Assembly (NCBI GenBank): GCA_003524305.1
Contig: DQHW01000033.1
Span: 9,241-73,240, forward strand
Source of the DNA: Anaerolineaceae bacterium
GTDB taxonomy: Bacteria > Chloroflexota > Anaerolineae > Anaerolineales > Anaerolineaceae
Direction of reading: 5' to 3'
DNA length: 64,000 nucleotides
The number at the start of each line of letters is the position of its first letter. Position 1 is the stretch's first letter. Shown piece by piece: positions 63,866 to 64,000 of this stretch. A program made the translations under genes and the position numbers. Below the pieces are notes generated by a model, which saw only the letters and a program-made list of their open reading frames with translations, did not search any database and was not told the DNA's origin.

Positions 63866-64000
63866 CTATTTCAAATTGAATTCAAAAAAACAAACACGGG
63901 TTGAATATGGCTCATGGATGAAACTTCTGCAATCAGAAGTGCCTGCATGCCCCGCCAGCCATTGACCTTCAAAATCATAATCTGCCGTAGGCGAGTTTTG
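63866..64000 (-). CDS. 3' end of an unidentified gene
   Basis: An open frame of 44 codons enters from the right edge and stops at 63866-63868. The residues (GQWLAGHAGTSDCRSFIHEPY, then FFEFNLK at the end) contain no clear family motif. Lack of stop codons in this frame while other frames are broken, and a position just upstream of the GT39 gene on the same strand, support a real gene end. Confidence 0.5.
   Translation of the reverse strand, partial: QNSPTADYDFEGQWLAGHAGTSDCRSFIHEPYSTRVCFFEFNLK

Overview
The window reads as a chromosomal segment of a Chloroflexota bacterium, most likely Anaerolineae-like. This is inferred from gene style, not from a marker gene: many exported lipoproteins with LTGC, LACG or LSAC lipoboxes and Thr/Pro-rich linkers, a short IF-2, a NusA with a long acidic/lysine-rich tail, a DUF5679 mini-protein, and moderate GC. 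There is no rRNA, phage, integrase, transposase or CRISPR array. One tRNA gene, tRNA-Leu(TAA), is present.

Region 1 (1-7.8 kb, minus strand) is the conserved translation/transcription operon nusA-ylxR-infB-rbfA-nrnA-truB, followed by ribF and a truncated mgtC. A terminator separates truB from ribF, and rimP is missing from its usual place before nusA. Region 2 (7.8-24.4 kb) is mixed housekeeping: a Cys-type glutathione peroxidase, a GH13 alpha-glucosidase, an Ldh2-type dehydrogenase, a two-domain exported lipoprotein, a self-regulated TetR/hydrolase pair, fhs, a DUF5679 protein, Ada, a flavodoxin behind a Fur-like box, a CPA2 antiporter fused to universal-stress-like domains, a phosphofructokinase and a membrane phosphatase-superfamily transferase. 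Region 3 (24.4-25.9 kb) is AT-rich and holds a Panacea-domain antitoxin with a small probable toxin, next to the 3' end of tRNA-Leu. Region 4 (25.9-36.2 kb) holds a PHP phosphoesterase with a flippase-like membrane protein, a zinc-ribbon/SH3/LamG-like membrane protein, a methyltransferase, two exported proteins, and small enzymes (DHFR-like, VOC, cysteine hydrolase, M29 aminopeptidase).

Region 5 (36.5-49.2 kb) is a complete Kdp potassium-uptake operon, orfX-kdpF-kdpA-kdpB-orfY-kdpC-kdpD-kdpE. It carries two extra small membrane-protein genes, one before kdpF and one between kdpB and kdpC. It is followed by a second signalling module: a histidine kinase with a solute-binding sensor, a lone receiver, and a receiver-GAF-HD-GYP protein that probably degrades cyclic di-GMP. 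Region 6 (49.2-64 kb) has an exported lipoprotein, an MFS transporter, pirin, an FTR1 iron permease behind an iron-box-like palindrome, and two adjacent PadR modules. One PadR is paired with a HAAS-pentapeptide-repeat fusion, the other with two DUF1048 proteins and an ABC exporter. A MerR regulon follows (two aldo/keto reductases, an EamA transporter, DUF2255) with a textbook 19-bp-spacer promoter. The window ends with a GT39-type glycosyltransferase and the 3' end of an unidentified gene.

The least-described items are the two extra Kdp mini-proteins, the HAAS-pentapeptide fusion, the Panacea module and its unnamed partner, and a pair of 37-nt stem-loops with identical arms but different 7-nt loops. 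Family names come from recognising motifs by eye; no database search was run.
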